Source: Streptomyces sp. NBC_00344 (lineage in GTDB: Bacteria > Actinomycetota > Actinomycetes > Streptomycetales > Streptomycetaceae). Taken from it: a stretch of 64,000 nucleotides of DNA. Location of the stretch: NCBI RefSeq assembly GCF_036088315.1, contig NZ_CP107996.1, forward strand, positions 4,237,501 through 4,301,500, read 5' to 3'. Of the stretch, positions 55,823 through 63,403 are shown one piece after another (position 1 is the stretch's first letter; each line of letters begins with the position of its first letter). The notes below the pieces were generated by a model, which was given only the letters and a program-made list of their open reading frames with translations, was not told the DNA's origin and did no database searches. The position numbers and the translations under genes are program-made.

Positions 55823-57910
55823 GTGGTCAGGCTCGATGAAGGCGGCGGCGGGGACTTCTCAGGGATCAACCCGGAGAGGCTGAAGGAGACCATTGGCGCG
55901 CTTGAGGGGGATCAGAAGACGCTGCATTCCAGAGCGTCGTACTACAAGCAGCAGTTCGAGCGCTACGGCATCCCGGCGACCAGCTTGAACGGGCTCCTCA
56001 AGATCGCCGGTTGGGCAGACGGCGAACTACCCATGCTGCGCAGGCGCCATCACTTGGCGATGAACATGGAGGTGGATTTCCCCGGCTTCAAGGGCATGGC
56101 TCAGGTGAACGAGAACGACGTGAGCAAGTCCGCCGTGGCACAGGCGAAAAAAGATGGCAGGGCGCTCGGTGCAGAGTTCAAGAAGGCGCTGGAGAATGGA
56201 GACGTGGTCTCCGAGGATCTCTTCCACGCCCTTGACGCCCACGCGAACGACGCAGACTACCTAGGGTCCTTCTACAAGGCGTTGGGCCCCGGCCAGGTGG
56301 CCTGGTTGACCAACAGACTCGCCGACGATCATCCGTACGGCAACCGGTACGCCGACAACCCGGACCAGCGTGGCTTCGACCGCGGCATCCTGGCCGCGAC
56401 GCTGGGCAGCTTTACTCAGGTCGCAACCGAGGGCATGACGCCGAAGCAGAAGCAGGACTACTGGAATCAGTGGTTCGACAAGTTCGCCCTCGATCCGGAC
56501 CACCAGGGTTTCCGGCCTGACCGGTTGATACCCCTCCTTGAAGGTGGCACTCCCGACAAGGACTTTCTGGTGGCGCTGGGCGACAGGGTCTTCAGGGAGA
56601 AGTCCCGGACCCATGAGAACCAGTTCATGAACGGGTCCGAGCACGGCCCGTGGAACGACGACCACTTCTCGCAGCTCTTCACCGCCCTCTCGAAGAATCC
56701 ATCAGCAGCGGGCGAGTGGATGGAACACAACCCCAAGATCGTGGACGCCGGCATCTACCCGGGCGGGATAGCGCACAGCAACCCGGAGCGAGAGAAGGCA
56801 TTCTTCAAGGTCCTGCAGGCCGGCACCATCGGGCTCGGAAAGACGGACCACGCGCTGGCCGAGAAGAATACGGCCATGCTCGTCATAAATAACTTCCATC
56901 ACCAGAAGGACGATAACCTCAAGGGACTTCACGCGCTTCCCGGTGCTCAGGTGCTGTACTCCGAGCTCATGGCGAAGAATTGGAAGGCCATGGAGGGCGC
57001 CATCACCTCTCCGGCTCAGGACGGATACTGGAATTCGGACAAGTGGGACTTCAAGAAGTTCAGCAAGAGCCAGAACCCTGAGACGCCTGGCATTGAGGTG
57101 TCGCCCGACGTCTGGCAGGCCTTTATTCAGGAGTCGATCCGCGAGCCGCATGCTGCGGGCGCGATGAGCGCGCTGTTTGATTCGAACCAGAAGAATTATG
57201 CGCGGCTGACGACGCTCACAAAGGCCTCGGACGATGACGCCAAGTCCTTTATCGCCTTCAAGCAAGGGCTGATGGGTAACTTCTACGCCACTGCGTACGA
57301 CGCTACGGAGAAGGCGCTTGGCGATGACGCGCAGGCGTGGGCTGACGGCGTCAATGCCTTCAGGGGCGCACTGATCGACAACTCGACTGCGATCCTCAAG
57401 GGTGCGGCAGGCGGTGCGGGCGGGGCCGGCTCTGCGGCTGCCGCCACCGGCATCGGACAGGACCTCGCGACAGGACTGTTGACCGGATGGCTGAAACAGG
57501 CCATCGCCGTTAAACCCAGTGAGGCTCCGAAGGATCTACTCAACGCCATCAAGGCATTGAAGGAGAAGAAACCGGAGAACACCTGGCGGAGCGCGTTCAG
57601 TAGCAAGGTTGCAATCATGACCGAACAGAACTTCGATCCACGTAAAATTCCCGATTTCGAACCCGTGACTTACCAGGAATATGGTAAGAAGCAGCACGTA
57701 TACACGGGAAATCCCTGGGGGGACCCGAAGTACATCACGTCATCGGAGAATGACTTCGTCAAGGCAATCAAGGACAACGACGGCGAGGTCGACGTCAGCA
57801 AGATGACGCCTCGGCAGCGGGAGTCGTACAGCCGCTGGCTCGCGGATCCCGCGGTCGTAGCAAAGTTCGGGAACGATCAGGTCTGGTTGCAGGTGCTGGG
57901 CCAGAAGTAG
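55823..57910 (+). CDS. large hypothetical protein, putative type VII-secreted partner
   Basis: A 695-residue protein. Residues 1-65 look like a helical hairpin (INPERLKETIGALEGDQKTL, then LPMLRRRHHLA) with a GWADGE turn, reminiscent of WXG/LXG-type N-termini. The long middle is mostly helical and contains repeated FxxALxxN-like segments (LFHALDAHANDADYLGSFYKAL in parts, LFTALSKNPSAAGEWMEHN). A Gly/Ala-rich stretch near residues 530-555 could be a hydrophobic hairpin. The C-terminal 100 residues (from about 595) form a separate-looking domain. No toxin, enzyme or binding motif is recognised, and no signal peptide is present. The GTG start has GGAGGGGGAG upstream. It looks like an actinobacterial family I cannot name with certainty. 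Confidence 0.8.
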   Translation: MVRLDEGGGGDFSGINPERLKETIGALEGDQKTLHSRASYYKQQFERYGIPATSLNGLLKIAGWADGELPMLRRRHHLAMNMEVDFPGFKGMAQVNENDVSKSAVAQAKKDGRALGAEFKKALENGDVVSEDLFHALDAHANDADYLGSFYKALGPGQVAWLTNRLADDHPYGNRYADNPDQRGFDRGILAATLGSFTQVATEGMTPKQKQDYWNQWFDKFALDPDHQGFRPDRLIPLLEGGTPDKDFLVALGDRVFREKSRTHENQFMNGSEHGPWNDDHFSQLFTALSKNPSAAGEWMEHNPKIVDAGIYPGGIAHSNPEREKAFFKVLQAGTIGLGKTDHALAEKNTAMLVINNFHHQKDDNLKGLHALPGAQVLYSELMAKNWKAMEGAITSPAQDGYWNSDKWDFKKFSKSQNPETPGIEVSPDVWQAFIQESIREPHAAGAMSALFDSNQKNYARLTTLTKASDDDAKSFIAFKQGLMGNFYATAYDATEKALGDDAQAWADGVNAFRGALIDNSTAILKGAAGGAGGAGSAAAATGIGQDLATGLLTGWLKQAIAVKPSEAPKDLLNAIKALKEKKPENTWRSAFSSKVAIMTEQNFDPRKIPDFEPVTYQEYGKKQHVYTGNPWGDPKYITSSENDFVKAIKDNDGEVDVSKMTPRQRESYSRWLADPAVVAKFGNDQVWLQVLGQK

Positions 57911-57943
57911 CGACTGCTGAGTTCAGGCTGTGCGGAGGGGCCC

Positions 57944-58468
57944 TCAAGAACCCTTGTAGTCCCTCTGTACGACCTGCCAGGCAACGAAACCGTCAGCATT
58001 TGACGGATGAATTGCAAAATAGAAACCGTCGCCGTCGGCAAAGGCGAACGAACTCGGCCTGCGGTCGCAAGTAATGTCGCTATCTCCGTATGCCCCGGTA
58101 CTCTTCGCCGTGAAATGCATCACCGCCTTGCCCGCCCCGGCACAGACGATCTCCAGGACGTACCGCTTACCCCAACGCAGCTTCGTCGCCGTACGACGGG
58201 CGACACCGTCCTTAGCCATGGCGCCGCCATGCGCTACCGCCTTCCCCTTCGGAAGCGCAGCCTCGGCCTGCTTGCGGAGTTGTGAGTCGCTCAGGGTCGT
58301 CGAGGGTGACGGAGTGCTGGGCACGGGATGGGTCGCGCTAGGCGAGGAGGGCCCGCTCTGGGGATCGGAATCACCGGACGTACAGGCAGTGGCTGTCAGG
58401 GCCAGGATGACGGTCGCCCCGAGAGCAGGCACGGCTATCCGAAGCTTCCGGTTCAGGACGCTGTACAT
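57944..58468 (-). CDS. putative lipoprotein, convergent with the WXG-like module
   Basis: About 174 residues. A basic start, a hydrophobic core and a lipobox-like LTATAC place the lipidated cysteine at residue 29. A Ser/Pro/Thr linker and a soluble domain of about 110 residues with two cysteines (EIVCAGAG, SDITCDRR) follow. The pattern GYFxxHxSNADGFVAWQVVQRDYKG is not recognised (seen as GFYFAIHPSNADGFVAWQ). ATG 58468 is preferred because it starts the signal; ATG 58501 is an alternative. It lies 33 bases after the 695-residue gene on the opposite strand, so it may be an antagonist or immunity-type gene, although nothing proves this. Confidence 0.7.
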   Translation of the reverse strand: MYSVLNRKLRIAVPALGATVILALTATACTSGDSDPQSGPSSPSATHPVPSTPSPSTTLSDSQLRKQAEAALPKGKAVAHGGAMAKDGVARRTATKLRWGKRYVLEIVCAGAGKAVMHFTAKSTGAYGDSDITCDRRPSSFAFADGDGFYFAIHPSNADGFVAWQVVQRDYKGS

Positions 58469-58819
58469 CGCTACGGCAACTCTCCTCGTGGACGTCGACA
58501 TCGACTGCTGATACTGATCCCCGGTGGGAGTCGGAACACGGACTGCCCCTCCTGCGAGGGGCCGCGTCGTTTACTCGGCCATACACCGCATCGTCGGTAC
58601 CTGTCCCGGATCATTTCATGCACGAGAAACGGCCGCGACAGTTCGCGTCAACGCACCCTGCCCCATCCGTTGCCCGGTGGGCCATGCGGGCTCACCCAGC
58701 GAGTTCCTGGTGAGGTGTCTCACTTGCAACCGGGCAGCACACACGCCGCGTTGGTGTCACCGCGTGGTCGCGGATAGCGTTGGCGACTTGTGCCACCTAC
58801 CCCCCCCACGGAGTTCAGA
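58469..58819 (+). other. divergent intergenic region with a candidate promoter
   Basis: About 350 bases. A 7-base-pair hairpin (GCCCCTC/GAGGGGC, 58545-58562) lies near the left lipoprotein gene. A possible promoter, TTGGTG (58751-58756), 18 bases, TAGCGT (58775-58780), points towards the lipoprotein gene at 58820. No other gene is seen. Confidence 0.4.
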
Positions 58820-59470
58820 GTGAACCGCTCGACCCGGCTTGTGACAGCCGCACTCACCGCGTCCGCAGCCTTGCTTCTGGCCGCTTGCGGTTCGGGGGGA
58901 GGCGGTTCATCGGCCTCGGGCAAGATCAAGGGAGCGGATGGCCGCGGGAAGGCTTCCGCGTCTGCCGACCCCTCGGCTTCGGCGGCGGCCGGTGGGGCTG
59001 CGCGACCGAAGATCCCGTTCCCCTCGACCTTCACGATGACCTTCGAGGGGTGGACCAACAGTGACGCCAAGTTGCAGGCCATCCTGAACGATGGCAAGGA
59101 GGCGCTTCGTGCGGACCACGCAGCCATCATTGCGGGCGACCCCGACGCCGACTACGTGACCTTCTACAACAGCCCCAGTTCTGCCGCGATCTCACGGAAA
59201 TGGATCAAGGGCTTCGTCGATGACGACCAGACTCTCGTGGGCAGGGCGCGCGTCTTCGACCCGAAGGTGAGCGTCAACTCTACTGGTTCGGGAGTTCTCT
59301 TCTACTGCGTGGACGAAAGCCAGGGGTCGACAAAGAACCGGAAGACCGGTGAGCTGCAGGGGACGCCCAAGGGGGAGAGCCCCCATGTGCAGTACCGCAC
59401 CCTGCTTGACCGTTCCAAGAACGGAGTCTGGAAGACGATGTCCTCCACGACGGCCCAGGGGGCTTGCTGA
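58820..59470 (+). CDS. putative lipoprotein, coupled to a secreted protein gene
   Basis: A 216-residue protein with a classic lipoprotein signal (LLLAAC, cysteine at residue 23), then a Ser/Gly/Ala linker. The domain starts PFPSTFTMTFEGWTNSDAKLQAILNDG and looks NTF2-like in length and pattern, with FYNSPSSAA and a final cysteine pair. No function is recognised. The GTG at 58820 has GGAG seven bases upstream. The stop codon overlaps the next gene's ATG by one base (TGATG), so both are translated together. Confidence 0.8.
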   Translation: MNRSTRLVTAALTASAALLLAACGSGGGGSSASGKIKGADGRGKASASADPSASAAAGGAARPKIPFPSTFTMTFEGWTNSDAKLQAILNDGKEALRADHAAIIAGDPDADYVTFYNSPSSAAISRKWIKGFVDDDQTLVGRARVFDPKVSVNSTGSGVLFYCVDESQGSTKNRKTGELQGTPKGESPHVQYRTLLDRSKNGVWKTMSSTTAQGAC

Positions 59471-60555
59471 TGATGATCCGGCGGACGGCAACGACCGTCG
59501 GCGTGCTGGTGGGATCGCTGGTTGCCTCGCTCGCCATGACGTCCAGCGCCTTCGCGTGGGGCGGCCACGGGGGAAAGAACCCTGCCAAACCCACCCCCAC
59601 CACCGGCCCCCAGGGTGGCGCCTCCGGCACCACCCTCACCGCCTCCGCCGGTACCACCCGTATCAAGGTGAGCCAGGTCAGTGGCGGTGCCTCCGGTAAG
59701 TCCCCCAAGGCGCTGACCGCGGTGGACCCCAACTGGAAGCCCCCGGCGTGCTGGTACGAGCCGGTGGCGACGCCCGAGCAGTTGAAGGCGGGCGTGGACC
59801 GGCTGAAGAAAGGCGGGGATCTGGTTCCCGTCACCCCCTCGCTCAGCTGGGGTGAGGAGTTGATGGTCGACAACTACGAGAAGGGCAAGCCGTCCTCCGG
59901 CGAGCCCGGCTACAAGAACTACAACCTCGGCAAGGACGGCATGTTCTGGCGTGGGGTCATCAACAAGAGCATGGCCGACGACCCCGCGTCCTACGACTGT
60001 GAGCGCACACTCTTCTGGCAGAACGCCCGCACCGTCCCGGACGACAAGCACGCTCCGACCCCGGACGTCCTTGCCGCGTACGCCTACGACAAGATCCAGG
60101 TCCCGGACACCGAGGTCCAGCTGAAGCCGCAAGGCCGGTCGACGGTCAATCTGCCTACCTGGGTATGGCTGGACAAGGCGACCTTCAAGGACGTCACGGT
60201 CCGTGCCGAGCTTCCCGGTACGGACATGTGGGCGGAGACGACGGCAAAGCCGGTGGCTCTGCATCTGGAGCCCGGGACCGCGGATGCCGAGACGTCTCCC
60301 GCTTCCGGTGACTGCCGGATCAACGGGGACGGCAGCATCGGCACCCCGTACACCCAGGGTGCCGCCGGCCGGACCCCGCCGTGTGGTGTCACGTACCTCC
60401 GGGCGTCGAGCGGTCAGCCGTACCAGCTCAAGGCGTCAGTGACCTGGGCCATCTCCTGGCGGGGCACGGGCGGAGTCAAGGGCGATCTGCCGGACGGCAC
60501 CTTCGGGTCCACGCAGGACGTGAACGTGCAGGAGATCCAGGCGGTCAACCGCTGA
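59470..60555 (+). CDS. secreted protein of unknown function, coupled to the upstream lipoprotein
   Basis: A 361-residue protein with a Sec signal peptide (VGVLVGSLVASLAMTSSAFA, cleavage before WGGHGG). The mature protein has a Pro/Thr/Gly-rich start. A conserved-looking domain follows, opening CWYEPVATPEQLKAGVDRLKKG and containing FWRGVINKSMAD and a stretch with two cysteines near its end. It is not a known enzyme family as far as I can tell. The start is the ATG overlapping the lipoprotein stop; an ATG one codon later is equivalent. Similar lipoprotein-plus-secreted pairs occur in Streptomyces, but I cannot name them. Confidence 0.78.
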   Translation: MMIRRTATTVGVLVGSLVASLAMTSSAFAWGGHGGKNPAKPTPTTGPQGGASGTTLTASAGTTRIKVSQVSGGASGKSPKALTAVDPNWKPPACWYEPVATPEQLKAGVDRLKKGGDLVPVTPSLSWGEELMVDNYEKGKPSSGEPGYKNYNLGKDGMFWRGVINKSMADDPASYDCERTLFWQNARTVPDDKHAPTPDVLAAYAYDKIQVPDTEVQLKPQGRSTVNLPTWVWLDKATFKDVTVRAELPGTDMWAETTAKPVALHLEPGTADAETSPASGDCRINGDGSIGTPYTQGAAGRTPPCGVTYLRASSGQPYQLKASVTWAISWRGTGGVKGDLPDGTFGSTQDVNVQEIQAVNR

Positions 60556-60570
60556 CGCGGACAGCCGGGT

Positions 60571-60993
60571 TCACGCTGTCGGCTGGTACCCGGTGAGCAT
60601 GCCCAGCATCTGGTCCAGCTCCGGACGCCACTGGCGGTGCACGTTCATCTTGACCGGCTGCGGCTCACCCGGGAGCTGGAAGCGGAACGAGCTCCACAGC
60701 GCACCGCGCCTGATGTCGCTGACCGAGCGCATGGCCTCGGTCGGCGGCAGGGCGTGCACGATCTCCTGAGGACGGTTGCTCATCCGGTTCGCCTTGTGGA
60801 TCAGCACCGCCTGCTCGGTCACGGTGACGAAGTAGTACGTGAGGAACATCTGGCCGAAGAGTCCGAGCGCGGCCATCAGAGACGGGTTGGGGCCCGCGAT
60901 GGCCTGGACCGACACCAGCGGGCGATCGCCCGGGTTGACCTGCGATATGGCAGCGCCGAGCTGCTCTTGGATGGTCGACTTACGAATGGCCAT
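60571..60993 (-). CDS. hypothetical protein with a central hydrophobic segment
   Basis: A 140-residue protein. The N-terminal 45 residues are soluble. A hydrophobic stretch (about 40-62, LMAALGLFGQMFLTYYFVTV) is followed by a beta-rich C-terminal part ending QLPGEPQPVKMNVHRQWRPEL and a short helix. It resembles small pleckstrin-homology-like fold proteins of Streptomyces by strand pattern only. ATG 60993 has GGGGAGGG upstream, while an in-frame extension to about 61095 lacks a site. It is convergent with the secreted protein gene and transcribed like the two small genes to its right. Confidence 0.75.
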   Translation of the reverse strand: MAIRKSTIQEQLGAAISQVNPGDRPLVSVQAIAGPNPSLMAALGLFGQMFLTYYFVTVTEQAVLIHKANRMSNRPQEIVHALPPTEAMRSVSDIRRGALWSSFRFQLPGEPQPVKMNVHRQWRPELDQMLGMLTGYQPTA

Positions 60994-61091
60994 GGAGCCC
61001 TCCCCTGAAATCCCCTGAAGTGCTGAACGGTGCAGGGTATCCAGGGCGGCTCGGCCCGCAGCACGCAACCCCGTCGGCATGGCTGCGGGGG

Positions 61092-61214
61092 TCAACGGGG
61101 GCGCGAGAGGCTCTGCTTGTTCGCCTCGCGGACTTTGTCGAGCAACTCCTCGCGGCGGCGGTGCTCCGTGGTCTCCGGATCATCGGCCTCGTCCCGCTCC
61201 GGTTCGTCGCTCAT
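61092..61214 (-). CDS. small acidic hypothetical protein (40 residues)
   Basis: A very small protein, MSDEPERDEADDPETTEHRR followed by a helix EELLDKVREANKQSL and a basic end. Its ATG overlaps the stop of the upstream 75-residue gene by four bases (ATGA). A longer in-frame version exists but overlaps that gene. Charged and probably disordered or coiled; function unknown. It is supported mainly by coupling and by similar small genes beside XRE regulators in Streptomyces. Confidence 0.5.
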   Translation of the reverse strand: MSDEPERDEADDPETTEHRRREELLDKVREANKQSLSRPR

Positions 61215-61438
61215 GTGGCCCGCCTGCGCAGGACCTCCGCCAGGCGCCGGGCCTCGCTGGGGTGGCAGCGTCCCAGTTCCACGAGTGGCGGCAGGTAGGA
61301 ACCGGCGAGCGAGACGGGATCGAGGCCGAGTGACGGCAGCAGGATGTCCACCTCCGTCAGCGCTTCGCGCAGCTCGTCCCGTGCGCTCTCCGCGTCTCTG
61401 AGCCGAGCCCCTTCGTTCCTGCGGTCCGTTGTACCCAT
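61211..61438 (-). CDS. small hypothetical protein (75 residues)
   Basis: A helical 75-residue protein with MGTTDRRNEGARLRDAESAR at the start and a C-terminal helix HPSEARRLAEVLRRR. ATG 61438 lies 113 bases from the divergent XRE regulator gene. It overlaps the 40-residue gene and probably forms a two-gene operon with it. Such small genes often accompany XRE/DUF397 pairs in Streptomyces; the role is unknown, possibly as partners or antagonists of the regulator. Confidence 0.62.
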   Translation of the reverse strand: MGTTDRRNEGARLRDAESARDELREALTEVDILLPSLGLDPVSLAGSYLPPLVELGRCHPSEARRLAEVLRRRAT

Positions 61439-61550
61439 ATCCGCCGCGCCTTCCGCTCTGCCCGTACCTTCCACTGTTGAGCATCGGTGTGTAGGGCTAC
61501 GCTCACCAGGGGTAACGGTTTTCGGAACGCAGGAACGAAAACGGGGAGCG

Positions 61551-62396
61551 ATGGTGCCCGCACCGAAGGAACTCGACCCGTCCGCCTCCCTTGCCGCGCT
61601 GTACGGCACGAAGGTGCGCAAGCTGCGGATGCGGGCGGGATGGACGCAGCGGGAGCTGGGCGACCGGATCCCCGTCGCGCACAGCCGGATCGCCCAGTTC
61701 GAGCTGGGCAACGAGACTCCGCCCGAGGACGTGAACGGCAAGCTGGACGTGCTGCTGGGGGCGGACGGCGATCTCGTCGACCTGTGGGTCCATGCCAGAC
61801 GGACTCCGTTCCCCGACTGGGCGCAGATGTTCATGACGTACGAGGCCAAGTCCAGGATGATGCGCAAGTTCTCGCAGATCATCCCGGGCTTGGCGCAGAC
61901 AGAGGCGTACGCCCGAGCGGTCCTGCAGGCCGGACAGATCTACGACGACGGAGATCCGGAGGCCAAGGTCAGGGCGCGGCTCGAACGCCAGGCTGTTCTT
62001 CAGCGTGCCGACCCCCCTTGGGTGTGGATTGTTCTGGATGAGGCGGTCCTGTATCGCATGGTCGGCAGCCCGGAAGTCATGCGAAATCAACTGGCGCGTC
62101 TTCTGGTGCTGGAGCAGACTCCTCGAGTCCACATGCAGGTACTCCCCTTCGGGAGCACGGACCCAGCTGCCATGGGGGGCTCATTTACCCTCCTGACCTT
62201 GCCGGACGGGCGGGAAGTGGCTTACGAGGAGGGCATCGTCTTCGGCCGTCTCGTTGAGGACACGGACGAGGTCATGCGAAGAACCGTCCTTTACGATCGG
62301 CTGCAAGCCAACGCCCTGCCCCCGGCGGCATCAGCGCAGTTGATCCGAACGGCCATGGAGGAGCGCTACTCATGTGCGGAACCCGAGATGCCTTGA
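61551..62396 (+). CDS. XRE-family regulator with DUF5753 domain
   Basis: A 281-residue regulator. The N-terminal helix-turn-helix (about residues 18-75) contains VRKLRMRAGWTQRELGDRI and HSRIAQFELGNETPP. The C-terminal DUF5753 sensor-like domain (about 95-270) contains IIPGLAQTEAYARAVL, VLDEAVLYRMVGSPEVMRNQL and HMQVLPFG. These pair with DUF397 proteins in the BldB/WhiJ-like systems of Streptomyces that influence development and antibiotic production. ATG 61551 has GGGGAG four bases upstream. It overlaps the DUF397 gene by 25 bases. Confidence 0.93.
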   Translation: MVPAPKELDPSASLAALYGTKVRKLRMRAGWTQRELGDRIPVAHSRIAQFELGNETPPEDVNGKLDVLLGADGDLVDLWVHARRTPFPDWAQMFMTYEAKSRMMRKFSQIIPGLAQTEAYARAVLQAGQIYDDGDPEAKVRARLERQAVLQRADPPWVWIVLDEAVLYRMVGSPEVMRNQLARLLVLEQTPRVHMQVLPFGSTDPAAMGGSFTLLTLPDGREVAYEEGIVFGRLVEDTDEVMRRTVLYDRLQANALPPAASAQLIRTAMEERYSCAEPEMP

Positions 62397-62575
62397 CGAA
62401 CGCGCGGTGGCACAAGAGCAGTTTCAGCAACGCCGCGGGCGGCGACTGCCTGGAGGTCGCCACCGGCATTCCCGGCGTCGTCCCCGTCCGCGACAGCAAA
62501 TACCCCGCAGGTCCCGTCCTGGTGTTCGCGGCGGCGGCCTGGGCGGTCTTCGTCGGCGACGTGCGTCGTAGCTGA
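62372..62575 (+). CDS. DUF397 protein
   Basis: A 67-residue DUF397 protein with the family signature: RWHKSSFSNAAGGDCLEVA, then VPVRDSKYPAGPVLVF and a final helix AAAAWAVFVGDVRR. It is the usual partner of the XRE/DUF5753 regulator and probably modulates it, as BldB- and WhiJ-associated proteins do. The start lies inside the XRE gene (25-base overlap), which implies translational coupling. Cytoplasmic. Confidence 0.93.
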   Translation: MCGTRDALTNARWHKSSFSNAAGGDCLEVATGIPGVVPVRDSKYPAGPVLVFAAAAWAVFVGDVRRS

Positions 62576-62720
62576 CCGGTCCTCGCGCCTTCCGCGGTGG
62601 TGACGCAGGCGGGTGCCGGGGCCCCGCGTCCGGCCGGGTTGTCAGTGCCCCGGGTCATACTCCTTTACACAGTCATGTACGCGGAGCCGCGGGGGCGCCG
62701 CTCGCCGAAGGAGAGTTCAC

Positions 62721-63296
62721 ATGGCCGATGTGCTGCTGTTCCACCACGCGCAGGGACTGACCCCGGGGGTGCTCGCCTTCGCCGATGAGCTCAGGCGCTC
62801 CGGCCACACGGTGCACACCCCGGACCTCTACGAAGGGCATGTCTTCGACACCCTCGACGGGGGCATCGCCTACGTCCGGAAGACCGGCTTCGGCACGATC
62901 ATCGAGCGCGGCGAGGCCGCCGCCGAAGGGCTTGGCGACGGACTCGTCTACGCCGGGTTCTCGCTCGGTGTCCTGCCGGCGCAGAAGCTCGCCCAGACCC
63001 GGGCGGGCGCGAAGGGCGCGCTGCTGTTGCAGGCCTGCGTCCCCGTCTCCGAGTTCGGCGACGCCTGGCCGCGGACGGTACCCGTACAGATCCACGGCAT
63101 GGACGCAGACGAGAGCTTCGTGGAGGAGGGGGACATCGACGCGGCCCGCGCCCTGGTCGCTTCGTCGCCTGCCGCCGAGCTGTTCCTCTACCCGGGTGAC
63201 CGGCACCTGTTCGCCGACAGCAGCCTCCCGGACCACGAGCCGATTGCCGCCGGGCTGCTGCTGCGGAGGGTGCTCGATTTCCTCGGCTCGGTCTGA
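62721..63296 (+). CDS. dienelactone hydrolase family protein
   Basis: A 191-residue alpha/beta hydrolase. It opens ADVLLFHHAQGLTPGVLAFADELR, a typical actinobacterial DLH-like start. The nucleophile elbow is GFSLG, with Ser where classical dienelactone hydrolase has Cys. The acid lies in HGMDADESF and the histidine in GDRHLF. Such proteins hydrolyse small esters; the substrate is unknown. ATG 62721 has AAGGAG upstream. Short for the family but complete in motifs. It is monocistronic. Confidence 0.88.
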   Translation: MADVLLFHHAQGLTPGVLAFADELRRSGHTVHTPDLYEGHVFDTLDGGIAYVRKTGFGTIIERGEAAAEGLGDGLVYAGFSLGVLPAQKLAQTRAGAKGALLLQACVPVSEFGDAWPRTVPVQIHGMDADESFVEEGDIDAARALVASSPAAELFLYPGDRHLFADSSLPDHEPIAAGLLLRRVLDFLGSV

Positions 63297-63403
63297 GGGC
63301 GGCCCCGGCTGCGCGACACCGGCCGAACATGCCCCCTGCTCCCGGCCGGCGCTCGCCCCCGTTCGCCGCTTCCCCGCTGTCCGTTCACGATCGGCCGTTG
63401 ACC

